Shown one piece after another: positions 45,001-53,493 of a stretch of DNA of 64,000 bases. The translations under genes and the position numbers were made by a program. A model generated the notes under the pieces. It saw only the letters and a program-made list of their open reading frames with translations, ran no database searches and had not been told where the DNA came from. The stretch comes from Dyadobacter luticola (GTDB taxonomy: Bacteria > Bacteroidota > Bacteroidia > Cytophagales > Spirosomataceae). Positions within the stretch are counted from its first letter, which is position 1. Each line of letters opens with the position of its first letter. The DNA lies in assembly GCF_005860805.1 (NCBI RefSeq), contig NZ_VCEJ01000002.1, positions 62,001-126,000 on the forward strand, given 5' to 3'.

Positions 45001-47365
45001 CCCGCACGGTGACAAAATAGGTCGAATCTTTGGATAAGGCTGAAAATGTGTAGGCGAGTCCGGTGACCGAAGTCACATGTGCCATTTCTTCGCCTTTAAG
45101 CTGCAAGACCTCGTAATCCGTTGCGCCGGTTACTGCGGTCCACTTCAAAGCAATATAGCCTTCACATTGAGCGGGTGCGAGTGAAACCACTGGCGCGCCG
45201 AGAATGGTGAAATTGCCGCTTTCGTGAGTTACGCTCGTCTGGTTTTGAATAACTCTCACTTTGGCCGAGGTCGTGGCTGTCGAGGGCACCGTCCAGCTGA
45301 TTTGTCTCAAATTGGCCGCCACATTGTTATCGATGGCCGTCCAGGTGCCGCCCCCATTCAATGAGTATTGCAGACTGAACTTACTTGCTTCGTTCCCATA
45401 AGATTCCCACACCACATTTACCACATCGCCGGGGGCCAGCCGCTCTTTTCCGGCCGGATAAGCCATCATGGTCGAGCTTTCAATCGGGTCATATACCAAA
45501 AAGTACTCCTGAACTTCCGCCGGGATCATTTTACCGGTTACTTCTAATGTGTAACTTCCCGCTGCCGGGTTGTCGATGGTAATTTGCTCAACATTATTCA
45601 CCTCGTCGATGCTTTCAACTGCCGTGATGGCAGCATTTGCCGGAAGCGGTACCAGAGGTAATTTGGCTGTCTGATTTGGTTTAATGAGTTTTAAATCCAG
45701 GTTGTTGACTAGCGTTTTTTCGCCGGTAAGCAGGGATTGTGCAGGATCATTCCAATATAACATGACCTTTAATTTCGCTGTGTTGGCTGGAACGATGATC
45801 TGATGTTGGTTTTTCCCCTGGTGACCGATCTGCCCACTTACATAATGTCCTGCATTCAGCATATTCAAAGACCGAAATAGGTTCATCCCGCCAAAACCGT
45901 AACTGTAATCCGGCCCCGTCAGTCCGTGGTCAAATGCACCATTCATGACAAGCGCTTTCATCAAAGCATTTCGTGGATTCTGCTGCGCGTTTAGTTGCCG
46001 GTAGCGCTGATAAAGCAGAGCGAGTCCGCCAGAAACGGCGGGCGCTGCCATGCTGGTGCCCGTTCCTGTCGCATACCTGTTGCCGGAAATGGTTGAGTTG
46101 ATAAGTGTTCCTGGCGCGGTTAGTTCCGGTTTTATTCTCCCATCCTGCACCGGTCCCTTACTCGATTCCAGGGATACATTGCCATTTACCTGCACCTGAC
46201 CTACCGAGATCACATTTTTGGCAGCTGCATACGGGCTGGAAATATTCCCGAAGCCGGCGGGATAATCGGGACAATTTTTTGCTCCATCGTTACCGACCGC
46301 AAAAACGTGCAAAAGAGACGGCAGCTCAAACGCCTGGCGGTCCAGCAAATAGGCGTCAAAATCATATTCTCCGTATTCGGGACAGCCGGAGGAACCTCCG
46401 TAAGAATTATTGGTAATGACCATTCCGTAGTCGGCTACATAACCGGGAGCATAGTGCCAGATGGAGGAAGTAGAAGCGGATATGATTTGAGATTTTGGAG
46501 CATATCCCCGATATTTTTCGTTGATAATACCAGCCCCAGCCATCGTCCCTGCAACATGAATTCCGTGATCGTAGGACATTCCACCTTGATAAAGAATAAC
46601 CCGTCCGCTGAGATCGCGGTGTGTAATGGGATCACCGAAATCTCCCAGGCCTACCGTAACGCCTTCTCCTGTCAGGTTGTAGCCATATATTTCCGAACTC
46701 AACAGATTGGCTTTGGTATTCGCCATACTTTTATCGTTCAGCGGCTGTGGTTTTTCAGGTATCCGCCCCAAATATTGGACAAATGGCAACTCAGCGAGTT
46801 CTGTCAAACGGTTTGCGGTTACTTTGACTTCTAAAATCTGGTAAGTTTTAAAAGCCTCCGAGACAATTGGTATGTTATTGTCATTCAACTGTTTTGAAAC
46901 TTCTTCAAAAGTAAAACCTGCCGGGTAGCTCAATCGCACCTGTACCGTATCTGCCTTCTCAGCAGCTATCTTTTCCAGCAAACCCTTTTCAATCTTCTGC
47001 TCCGGCGCAAGCTCCACCACCGACCGTGCATTCGCTTCCTTCAAAACATTTTCATCCGCATTACCCATCACGGTAGCCGTATAGGCATAATCCGGAATGT
47101 ATTCCAGTAGCTCGATGCCTGCATTTTTAAGCAAGTCCTTCTGGCTCTGCGTCGGAATGTCGTAGAATTGTATGATAACAAATGTTTTCTCCGAAGAAGC
47201 TGATTTCCTGAGGTTTGCGGAGATAGTGGCAATGTTTTCCGGTGGGGTGATGGTGCCGCTGCGTAGGAAAAGTTTGTGTACGGGTTTTTGCTGGGCAAAG
47301 ACTTTTAAACCCGAAAAAACTGCGATCAATAAAAAGGAGATAAAGAGGGGTAAATGTTTACGCAT
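42005..47365 (-). CDS. Giant T9SS-secreted subtilisin-like (S8) serine protease
   Basis: 1786 residues from ATG 47365 (MRKHLPLFISFLL signal peptide, cleaved near FAQ). Residues about 200-500 are an S8 domain with Asp242 (GLGDFGDP), His267 (DHGIHVAG) and Ser438 (GTGTSMAAP), plus the oxyanion Asn in TNNSYGG; the Asp and His motifs differ slightly from the classical DTG and HGTH. Long beta-sandwich and fibronectin-like regions follow, then the cargo segment LPVDLISFSAKR and a type A sorting domain (LYPNPSRDFFQV...GIYLLEV...FKILKQ). It is 29 bp downstream of a kinase gene, so its synthesis may be tied to that two-component pair. Confidence 0.9.
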   Translation of the reverse strand: MRKHLPLFISFLLIAVFSGLKVFAQQKPVHKLFLRSGTITPPENIATISANLRKSASSEKTFVIIQFYDIPTQSQKDLLKNAGIELLEYIPDYAYTATVMGNADENVLKEANARSVVELAPEQKIEKGLLEKIAAEKADTVQVRLSYPAGFTFEEVSKQLNDNNIPIVSEAFKTYQILEVKVTANRLTELAELPFVQYLGRIPEKPQPLNDKSMANTKANLLSSEIYGYNLTGEGVTVGLGDFGDPITHRDLSGRVILYQGGMSYDHGIHVAGTMAGAGIINEKYRGYAPKSQIISASTSSIWHYAPGYVADYGMVITNNSYGGSSGCPEYGEYDFDAYLLDRQAFELPSLLHVFAVGNDGAKNCPDYPAGFGNISSPYAAAKNVISVGQVQVNGNVSLESSKGPVQDGRIKPELTAPGTLINSTISGNRYATGTGTSMAAPAVSGGLALLYQRYRQLNAQQNPRNALMKALVMNGAFDHGLTGPDYSYGFGGMNLFRSLNMLNAGHYVSGQIGHQGKNQHQIIVPANTAKLKVMLYWNDPAQSLLTGEKTLVNNLDLKLIKPNQTAKLPLVPLPANAAITAVESIDEVNNVEQITIDNPAAGSYTLEVTGKMIPAEVQEYFLVYDPIESSTMMAYPAGKERLAPGDVVNVVWESYGNEASKFSLQYSLNGGGTWTAIDNNVAANLRQISWTVPSTATTSAKVRVIQNQTSVTHESGNFTILGAPVVSLAPAQCEGYIALKWTAVTGATDYEVLQLKGEEMAHVTSVTGLAYTFSALSKDSTYFVTVRARKDGTPGRRGVAVSRKPDGGTCAGSISDNDMLMESIISPAKSGRKYTSTDLNAEEPIKIRLKNLDDQPTNGPIEVGYALGDKSAPVYWETINTNIAGGQALEYTFTKKVDVRAFRSYHLRVYVKKNGDQVETNNALERDFKHLDNAPLALPYLEQFDAMPDQEIYGPVIGLDGAEKFDFSNSRPNGRLRTAMSPGNAYSGNRAITLDVKKYLPDAGANQNFLTGTYNLSGYHVDADDIRLSFAFKSHGEYTYDGNSIFIRGNETNNWIQIFGQQNQLSSSQGYQLYKANLSELLKLNNQEFSQTFQIRLGQYGYSPALPDESGDGYTYDDIRIYKVEQDIELVEIMQPSVKSCWNEEVPTISIKVKNNGSEDCYDIPVKAQSQVGYLYEGTIPSIKAHTDTIFEIRARYVGYYFKTYKVKVWTEKSYDNHPDNDSSEVTLRMSPQINQFPYLENFEDSDGNWFSGGTNNSWEYGTPNSEHLKKAASGKNVWKTNLKGNYNNNELSYLYSSCFYLGNVRNPALSFSASIDIENCPGGNCDEFYVEYITDGGDWTRLGSRGDGTNWYNVESNGLGSWNVSGYSRWHVCSVVLPSFNFPVVRFRFVFKSNSAVVREGIAIDDIHIYEFENEISEGVNTVPVTKSEVLNYYYESFISNDNKIIASLKSENQLISNVSVRSFLNQQAVRISNGQYYLDKNFTIVKTSGDLAEPVTVRLYITDTEIERLISAPDKTGVQRPQNAYDLAITQYSGTNEDGNLLNNAAKTWTFIPSAQVTKVPYGKGYYFEFKAKNFSEFWFANDYIGQGSSLPVDLISFSAKRVGGTDLSHDVQLKWTTASEKDFSHFEIEVAEDEMQVRKQLFTKIGEAKGFGLSVAQQVYTFTDRVKNPAGTRYYRLKMVDTDQTFSYSAIRSVNYQDIVWKLYPNPSRDFFQVELKGEKDQEVKINVFETGGRLVKNETLNATGSVQVKTIDLSKEKLPTGIYLLEVIAGEQKQTFKILKQ

Positions 47366-47394
47366 GTATGATGTTGTGTTGTTTTTATTTAAAA

Positions 47395-49491
47395 TCAAAA
47401 AATAACCAGCGCCCGGGTCACATCCTTTGCCGGATTTTCAAACCTGATTTTCAGCCCCGTTTTCTCGGATAATTCGTCCACCAGCCTCAATCCCAAGCCA
47501 TTCATTCCCTGGTTAGAATCCTTTTGTGCCAGGATATTTTCGTATGCTTCCTGACTGAATGCCGGGCCAGGATTTTCGATTGCAAGTGCGCGCTGATCGG
47601 CTTTTTCGGTGAGTTCAAGGCGGATCTGGCTTTGCTCGGAGGAGGCTTTAATCGCGTTTTGCAGCAGGTTGCGGACGATGGCCTGCAGATAATAAGGATC
47701 TGTTTCCACGACGACATTAGCCGGGACATCATGGATGATGCTGATCTGTTTCGCTACCAAATTTAGTTGTAAAAGCTTGATACATTGCTCAGTTACCCGT
47801 GCTACTTCCACAGGCTGAATGTCGGCCTTAAACTGGTTGATCTGCGTTTTCGACCACAATAAGAGATCCTCCATCGTTTCCAGCAGTGAGCCGGTCGCGG
47901 TCTGGATCTTTTCATTCAGCTCGGCTTTTTGAGCTTCGCTTAATAGTTGAGGGTTGAGCTGCTGCAATTTTAGAAACTGATATACCTGGTTGATCGGCGA
48001 GCGCAGGTCGTGGCTGATAATGCTGAAGAGTTTAGCTTTCGTGCGGTTTGCTTCTTCCAATTCGTGGATCAGCTGGGCCATTTCCTGGTTTTTGGCGTCG
48101 AGTATCTCAGCATTTTTTCGTTTGTTCCGGTAAATGATCGCCAGCAGCGCCAACGAAATTGCCAGAAAGGAAACACCCGAAATCAGCCAGAGCCGCTGCT
48201 TTTTCGCTTCATCGATTTGCAGGTTTTTGATCTCGATCTGCGCCTGTTTTTCCTTGTTTTGATAAAGCGCCTCCGCGTCGGCAATGCTTTTTTTCGAGGC
48301 TTCAACATACAAAGAATCTCTCAGCGGCGCATATTTTTCATAGTATTCGTATGCCTGCTGCCATTTCCCGGTTGCCGCATAGCACCGCGCCAGCGATTGC
48401 AGCAGCGAAACATATATTTGCCTGTCCCAGCCTTCACAAAACGTTTCGGACGCTTTCAGCAGCGGAAGTGCCTTTTCATACTGCTTTTGCGCCATGAAAA
48501 CCTCGCCGGACATATATGTCACCTGCGACATCAGGTTCGTGCCCGCCCATTTGGAAGCCAATTGATTGGCCTGCGTCATGTAAATCTGTGCGCTATCGGG
48601 TTTGTTATGTTGGAGATAAAAATCCGCAAAGCTCAGATCGACCGAAATCTTGTTGCCGTAACCTCTCGCATAGTCGTTTTTCGCCATGTTGGTGAGACTG
48701 TCGTAATACACCCTTGCCTTCTCCGGCTTTGACATCGACAGGTAAGCGTCGGTCATATCTTTGTAATGATGCGAAAGAAAAGTCTTGTTAGTTACGATAT
48801 ACCCTCTCGCTTCCAGGGAATAGCTAATGCCCTTATCCGGCTGATTCAGACTGATATAGAGCTCAGCCAGGTTCATGATATCGGCTACTACGAGCTCCCG
48901 GTCCTTGATTTTTCCTGTCGCGATCAATTTCTTCGTCACTTCGATCGACGCCAGCAGGTATTTAATCTGATTTTCGTATTGTCCCTGAATTGAGTAATAA
49001 TTCGCGATGGTTACGTACAAGCCCACTTTTTCCCGCTCAGAGCGGGTTGTGTCCACAATGCCCAGAATTTCCTTGAAGGTCGCTTTGCTCTGCGCCGTGT
49101 AACCACCCGTATTGGTATATATATAAAGTAACCGCCCCAAAGCTTCCTTGATGCGCCTCGGACTCTTTGCTTTTCTGGCAAAATCCAAACTTTTTTCATG
49201 AAAGTAGAGACTGCTGTCATCGCCGCCATCGTACTCGTAAGCAACACCCAGATTGAAATTGAAAAGCGATAAATAGTAGTAATCGTTCGCCGGAATCATG
49301 GAAAGTGCGTACCGGGATACGACTTTCTCACGCGCATAATCTTCCTGATTATTTAATGTGTCGCACAAATAGGCCAGCGCTTCCAGCTTCTGGTGGGCAG
49401 TTTTGTATTTTGAAAGATCAGGGATTTGCTGCGCATAAATATTTTGGGCAAATGTGAGAAGCAGCATCGCCAGGAGTAGCGTTTTTCCCAT
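47395..49491 (-). CDS. TPR-containing sensor histidine kinase
   Basis: 698 residues: signal peptide (to about 20), TPR helices (about 25-400), a membrane helix (WLISGVSFLAISLALLAIIY, about 432-451), coiled coil, HisKA box with FSIISHDLRSPINQVYQFL (His about 493) and an ATPase domain. The glycine region reads NQGMNGLGLRLVDELSEK, close to a G2 box (GxGLGLxL), and the domain ends soon after. Such TPR-type kinases read periplasmic signals. It starts 2 bp after the response regulator stop and precedes the giant protease. Confidence 0.9.
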   Translation of the reverse strand: MGKTLLLAMLLLTFAQNIYAQQIPDLSKYKTAHQKLEALAYLCDTLNNQEDYAREKVVSRYALSMIPANDYYYLSLFNFNLGVAYEYDGGDDSSLYFHEKSLDFARKAKSPRRIKEALGRLLYIYTNTGGYTAQSKATFKEILGIVDTTRSEREKVGLYVTIANYYSIQGQYENQIKYLLASIEVTKKLIATGKIKDRELVVADIMNLAELYISLNQPDKGISYSLEARGYIVTNKTFLSHHYKDMTDAYLSMSKPEKARVYYDSLTNMAKNDYARGYGNKISVDLSFADFYLQHNKPDSAQIYMTQANQLASKWAGTNLMSQVTYMSGEVFMAQKQYEKALPLLKASETFCEGWDRQIYVSLLQSLARCYAATGKWQQAYEYYEKYAPLRDSLYVEASKKSIADAEALYQNKEKQAQIEIKNLQIDEAKKQRLWLISGVSFLAISLALLAIIYRNKRKNAEILDAKNQEMAQLIHELEEANRTKAKLFSIISHDLRSPINQVYQFLKLQQLNPQLLSEAQKAELNEKIQTATGSLLETMEDLLLWSKTQINQFKADIQPVEVARVTEQCIKLLQLNLVAKQISIIHDVPANVVVETDPYYLQAIVRNLLQNAIKASSEQSQIRLELTEKADQRALAIENPGPAFSQEAYENILAQKDSNQGMNGLGLRLVDELSEKTGLKIRFENPAKDVTRALVIF

Positions 49492-49493
49492 CG

Positions 49494-50213
49494 TCAGAAT
49501 CTCATTTTGGCGACGGCCGAGCGATAGGTTTTACCAACCGGAATCACGGCATTGTTGCATACCAGCTCAGAATACCGCATTTCTTTCACCTGCCCGACTG
49601 ACACGGCATAACTGCGGTGCACGCGGAGAAAACGGTCGGCGGGAAGTTGTTCCATGAAGTACGTGAGCGACGAAAGCGTCATGTAATTCTTGTTAGAGGT
49701 CACAATTTTGGTGTAATCCTGCATCGCTTCCAGGTAAATAATGTCCCGCTGCGCCAGCTTGACGTGGTTATGCCCTTCCTTAATCGTGAGCATATCTTTT
49801 TCAAACATTACCTCATAAGCCGCGGATTTTTGCCTCATTTCCCAGTATTCCTGGATCTTGCGCGCCGCCTGCGCGAAACGTTCCTCGGTGAGGGGTTTGA
49901 GAATGTAATCCAATGCCGAAAGTTCAAAACCTTCCAGCGCAAATTCTGGGTGTGACGTGATGAAAACGGCCATCACCACTTCCTCACGGATTTTTCTGAG
50001 CAGGTCTATCCCGCTGAAGCCAGGCATCTCAATGTCCAGAAACACCAGATCGGGTTTGATATATTGTTGCGCGCCATAACCTTCAACAGCATTCGAAAAT
50101 GTGCCGCAGGGAATCAGAAACGGGTATGCTTTTGAAAATTCGGAAATAAAAAGCAGGTCAAGCGGGCTGTCGTCGACTGCGATAAAGCGTATACCAGGGA
50201 GCGTACCCGTCAT
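49494..50213 (-). CDS. LytTR family response regulator
   Basis: 239 residues: receiver (about 8-125) with VDD at 13-15, phosphoacceptor Asp60 (LVFLDIEMPGFSG) and FITSHPEFA; LytTR domain (about 145-237) with RDIIYLEAMQDYTKIV and DRFLRVHRSYAVSVGQV. It heads the operon regulator-kinase-protease, spaced 2 bp from the kinase. This points to control of an exported protease by an envelope signal, but promoter binding is not shown by sequence. Confidence 0.92.
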   Translation of the reverse strand: MTGTLPGIRFIAVDDSPLDLLFISEFSKAYPFLIPCGTFSNAVEGYGAQQYIKPDLVFLDIEMPGFSGIDLLRKIREEVVMAVFITSHPEFALEGFELSALDYILKPLTEERFAQAARKIQEYWEMRQKSAAYEVMFEKDMLTIKEGHNHVKLAQRDIIYLEAMQDYTKIVTSNKNYMTLSSLTYFMEQLPADRFLRVHRSYAVSVGQVKEMRYSELVCNNAVIPVGKTYRSAVAKMRF

Positions 50214-50284
50214 TATATTAGGTTAAGGATTTACTACCGAATATAGACAAAAGTGCACTCCTTACATATAGTTGTGTACAAAAA

Positions 50285-50310
50285 CGGGCCGGAGCTTAGT
50301 TTCCGGCCCG
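50285..50310 (-). terminator. Terminator after the 50354-50629 gene
   Basis: CGGGCCGGA (50285-50293) pairs with TCCGGCCCG (50302-50310) over 8 nt; on the reverse strand the stem is followed directly by TTTTTG. Confidence 0.85.
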
Positions 50311-50353
50311 GCAATCAGCGGGTTATTTGTGCAGTCGTAGAAACGTACGATCA

Positions 50354-50629
50354 TCAGTGTTGGTTGAATTGCAGTACCCACATCCAGTTCGCGGGCCAGT
50401 AGGAATTGATGCGTTCATGGCTGACAAGCTCTTCATCTACAAGCTCATAACCGATGATCCGGCCGCCGCTCTTCTCCATATCCTCTTTCGCGTGGTTGTA
50501 GAGATTGATCCAATCTTCCCTGGTCGTGTATTCTTTTTCAGGGTTCTCGGCGTAGCGCTGCACCAGGTAATGTTTAAAACTTTCATGACTAAGAGAGATC
50601 ACCGCATGTTTTTGACTATTCGTTTTCAT
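50354..50629 (-). CDS. Small conserved-looking protein, unknown function
   Basis: 91 residues from ATG 50629 (an upstream ATG adds three residues). It is soluble, charged and tryptophan-rich towards the end (SYWPANWMWVLQF), with no signal peptide or membrane helix and no motif that I recognise. A strong terminator follows, and a palindromic site lies about 90 bp upstream, both supporting a real, separately controlled gene. Nothing can be said about its role. Confidence 0.6.
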   Translation of the reverse strand: MKTNSQKHAVISLSHESFKHYLVQRYAENPEKEYTTREDWINLYNHAKEDMEKSGGRIIGYELVDEELVSHERINSYWPANWMWVLQFNQH

Positions 50630-50638
50630 GATTTCCAA

Positions 50639-50951
50639 TGTTTAAGTTTTAAAAAAAGTGTATGTAACTGACGGTTTAATTATTAATAGCATACCAGAAG
50701 AGCAGTATTTTTAGAATAAATACTACAATTTACGTAGTATTAGGTGTAAAAAATGCCAAATTGGCGCGTACAGGCATTCAGGGAAATTTGTCTTGTTTTA
50801 TCAATGTGTGGATACATGTATATACAAATGTGGAAAAATTCCTGAAAGTGATTCTTTTACCCAGAATTGTGGTCAGGGGAACATTTTTTGCAATGCTCCT
50901 CGGGCCGTAAATCATAGATTTGCAGCAACGATAAAAACAATCATTTTTTCT
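50639..50951. other. Divergent regulatory region, 313 bp
   Basis: The spacer between the small leftward gene and the GNAT gene is A+T-rich. It holds an inverted repeat AATACTAC (50719-50726) / GTAGTATT (50734-50741), perfect over 8 bp, which suits an operator of the leftward gene, and a -7-like element for the rightward gene. An open frame in the rightward direction begins at 50793, but the conserved start is at 50952. Confidence 0.5.
50916..50923 (+). promoter_or_regulatory. Candidate promoter element of the GNAT gene
   Basis: TAGATTTG matches TAnnTTTG and lies 28 bp before the start codon at 50952. The nearest upstream TTG (50889-50891) is 24 bp away, longer than the usual spacing. Confidence 0.45.
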
Positions 50952-51416
50952 ATGAACGATATCCAGGTCCGTCCTGCGCGTCCCGACGAACTTCAAGTGC
51001 TATGGGAATTCGAGCAAGGTATTATTTTGGCCGAGCGGCCTTTTGATAAAACGCTTCTGCCGGGACATTTTCATTATTATGATCTGGCCAAAATGATTGA
51101 AAATGAGGAGACTGAGGTCGTCGTAGCTGTGCAGGGAGATAAGCTGATAGGCAGCGGTCACGCCAGGATCATGGAGGCGAAACCCTTCAATCAATTTGAG
51201 CGATATGCATTTCTCGGGTTCATGTATGTAGTGCCCGAAATGCGCGGAAAAGGCGTCAACCGGCTCATCATCGACGCGCTCGTACAGTGGGCTAAAAACC
51301 GTGGGCTGGAAGAAATCCGGCTGCACGTCTACTCCGACAATGCGCCGGCAATCGCAGCGTATGAAAAGGTTGGTTTTAAAAAGATTTTGACGGAAATGCG
51401 GCTGGATCTTGACTAG
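50952..51416 (+). CDS. GNAT family N-acetyltransferase
   Basis: 154 residues from ATG 50952. The acetyl-CoA fold is clear: FLGFMYVVPEMRGKGVNRLIIDALVQWA (the R-G-x-G-type loop near 97-102) and the late strand EIRLHVYSDNAPAIAAYEKVGFKK. Family members acetylate small amines or protein N-termini; the acceptor here is not predictable. It converges on the gamma-glutamyltransferase gene, 16 bp apart. Confidence 0.88.
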   Translation: MNDIQVRPARPDELQVLWEFEQGIILAERPFDKTLLPGHFHYYDLAKMIENEETEVVVAVQGDKLIGSGHARIMEAKPFNQFERYAFLGFMYVVPEMRGKGVNRLIIDALVQWAKNRGLEEIRLHVYSDNAPAIAAYEKVGFKKILTEMRLDLD

Positions 51417-51432
51417 CTATCAAAGCCGAAAT

Positions 51433-53301
51433 TTACCAGCCGATACCATAATCCTCGCCATGGTTACTGGACCCGCCCCAGAAGCTGCCGTGCTGCCAGT
51501 CGAACCAAATGGCATTGATGGGGCCGCTGGTACGGGGCTGGTAACTTAGTTTGTAGCCTTTTTGGGCTAGTTCTTTTCTCGTCCAGTCGGGCATGGCTTC
51601 GTTGAGAATCAGCCCGCCGGGGATTTTTTCATGCGCGCCAAAGCTGCTGTACATCTGTAATGTTTTAAAACTTGGCGCCTCGGTGGATTCCTGCACAGTC
51701 ATGCCGAATTCGACAATGTTCAGGAAAAATTGGAGCAGCAGTTGGTCCTGCTCGTCGCCTGCCTGTTTCGCAAAAGATAAAAATGGCTTACCATCTTTCA
51801 TAGCAAGGCTTGGCGTGAGGGTTACCCGCGGACGTTTGCCCGGCTCCATCACATTGAAAGGATTTTCCTTCGCATCCAGCACGAAAGACTGCATACGCTG
51901 GCTCAGACCGACGCCCGTATTTCCGGCAATGCACGCCGGCACCCAGCCGCCGCTCGGCGTGATGCTCACCACCCAGCCTTCTTCATCCGCCGCTTCCACG
52001 GACGTAGTACCAGCCGTAAATTCCTTCATAAACCGCTCGCCCGGGCCATTTTCATTCTGGTTTACCGAAGCCTGGAAGTTACCCCAAGACTTGATCTGGT
52101 CGCTGTAAGGGTTCTTTTTGCCTTCAAAAGGGTAGGGGTCGCCTGGCATTACTTTCGGATCATTCTTTTCCAGGTCGATTAGCTTAATGCGCTCCTTTGC
52201 ATATTCTTTGGAAAGCAAACCTTTCATCGGCTCCGCGGGTGCAAAAGCAGGATCGCCATAATAAAAATCGCGGTCGGCAAATGCCAGATTCATCACCTGG
52301 TACAGGGTATGCACATATCTCGACGAATTGTACCCCATACCTTTCAAATCGAAATTTTCCAGCATGTTCAGCGCCTGCAACATCACCGGTCCCTGCGTCC
52401 ACTGCTGCATTTTATACACCTCTATTCCCTTGTAATTTGTCATTAGAGGCTCCTCGATCTTCACTTTCCAGTTTGCTAAATCCTGCTCTGTGATCAGCCC
52501 GCCTTGTTCCTGCGTCCCCCGGGCAATTTCTTTTGCAATATCTCCTTTGTAAAACCGGTCATAAGCCGCATAAATCGCTTCTTTTCTCGATTTTCCTTTT
52601 TTCAAAGCCTGCTGCTCGGTATCTACGAGCTTCTGTAATGTTGCCAGCAAATCCTTCTGCACGAATATTTCTCCGGCATCGGGCGCTTCTCTTTTTTGCC
52701 CCAAATGCGGCAGGAAAACTTTGGTAGAATAAGGCCACTTCTTGATCTCGTCTTTTCCCCGCTCAATAGAGTTAGCCGTCTGAGCTTCAATTGGATAACC
52801 TTCTGCCATAGACATGGCCGGTGCCAGAACATCTTTCAAACTCATTGTACCATATTCGGCCAGCATGGTCATCAGCCCGCCCGCAGTACCCGGTGTTGTT
52901 GCCGCCAGAGGACCATATTCCGGCGGATATTTCATGCCTTTTCCTCTATAAAACTCAGGCGTAGCCCCAGTCGGCGCCACACCCATCGCATTGATGGCGA
53001 TCACCTTTTTTGTTTTCGGATTATAAATCAAAGCCTGCGTCTCCCCGCCCCAGCTCAAAACGTCCCACATCGTACAAGTCGCAGCCAGCATTGCGCAGGA
53101 AGCATCTATCGCGTTTCCGCCTTTGCTAAAAATCATCGCGCCCGCCGTAGCCGCCAGCGGTTTCCCCGTAATCCCCATCCAATGTTTGCCATGCAGCGGC
53201 GGCTTTTGCGTGGTGACCGGAAAATTATTAAATGATTGCGCTTGGATTTGCAAGCAGACCGCTATGAATAGCAGGGAAGAGATGAGGAATTTTATTTTCA
53301 T
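51433..53301 (-). CDS. Gamma-glutamyltransferase family protein
   Basis: 622 residues with a signal peptide (cleavage near IQAQ, about 21). It has the GGT fold: AATAGAMIFSKGGNAIDASCAMLAATCTMWD near 50-80 and the autoprocessing region TAGTTSVEAADEEGWVVSITPSGG (about 430-453), where a Thr is the expected nucleophile. The usual TTH triplet after the cut site is replaced by TTS, and the C-terminus has the family block FWGGSSNHGEDYG. These exported enzymes cleave gamma-glutamyl bonds of glutathione and related compounds. Whether this copy cleaves itself or is a divergent member is open. Confidence 0.88.
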   Translation of the reverse strand: MKIKFLISSLLFIAVCLQIQAQSFNNFPVTTQKPPLHGKHWMGITGKPLAATAGAMIFSKGGNAIDASCAMLAATCTMWDVLSWGGETQALIYNPKTKKVIAINAMGVAPTGATPEFYRGKGMKYPPEYGPLAATTPGTAGGLMTMLAEYGTMSLKDVLAPAMSMAEGYPIEAQTANSIERGKDEIKKWPYSTKVFLPHLGQKREAPDAGEIFVQKDLLATLQKLVDTEQQALKKGKSRKEAIYAAYDRFYKGDIAKEIARGTQEQGGLITEQDLANWKVKIEEPLMTNYKGIEVYKMQQWTQGPVMLQALNMLENFDLKGMGYNSSRYVHTLYQVMNLAFADRDFYYGDPAFAPAEPMKGLLSKEYAKERIKLIDLEKNDPKVMPGDPYPFEGKKNPYSDQIKSWGNFQASVNQNENGPGERFMKEFTAGTTSVEAADEEGWVVSITPSGGWVPACIAGNTGVGLSQRMQSFVLDAKENPFNVMEPGKRPRVTLTPSLAMKDGKPFLSFAKQAGDEQDQLLLQFFLNIVEFGMTVQESTEAPSFKTLQMYSSFGAHEKIPGGLILNEAMPDWTRKELAQKGYKLSYQPRTSGPINAIWFDWQHGSFWGGSSNHGEDYGIGW

Positions 53302-53493
53302 AAATGCGGTGGTTAAGGAGTATTTGCAGGATTTGGGAATGATTTATATCCGATATGCCAATTCTAAATGTAAATAAAATAGAGGAAAAGATAAAGGCGT
53401 CAACCGCGCGCATCGGTGCGCAGGATACTGTTTTTTACAAATATCTTTAAAACAGCACCAGATTTTCCCGAATGTTTGCGGTAATTCGCGGCC

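Noticed and set aside
50793..50951. N-terminal extension of the GNAT gene
   Set aside because: The extension is rich in Cys and lacks GNAT features; the conserved domain starts at ATG 50952 just after a promoter-like element.
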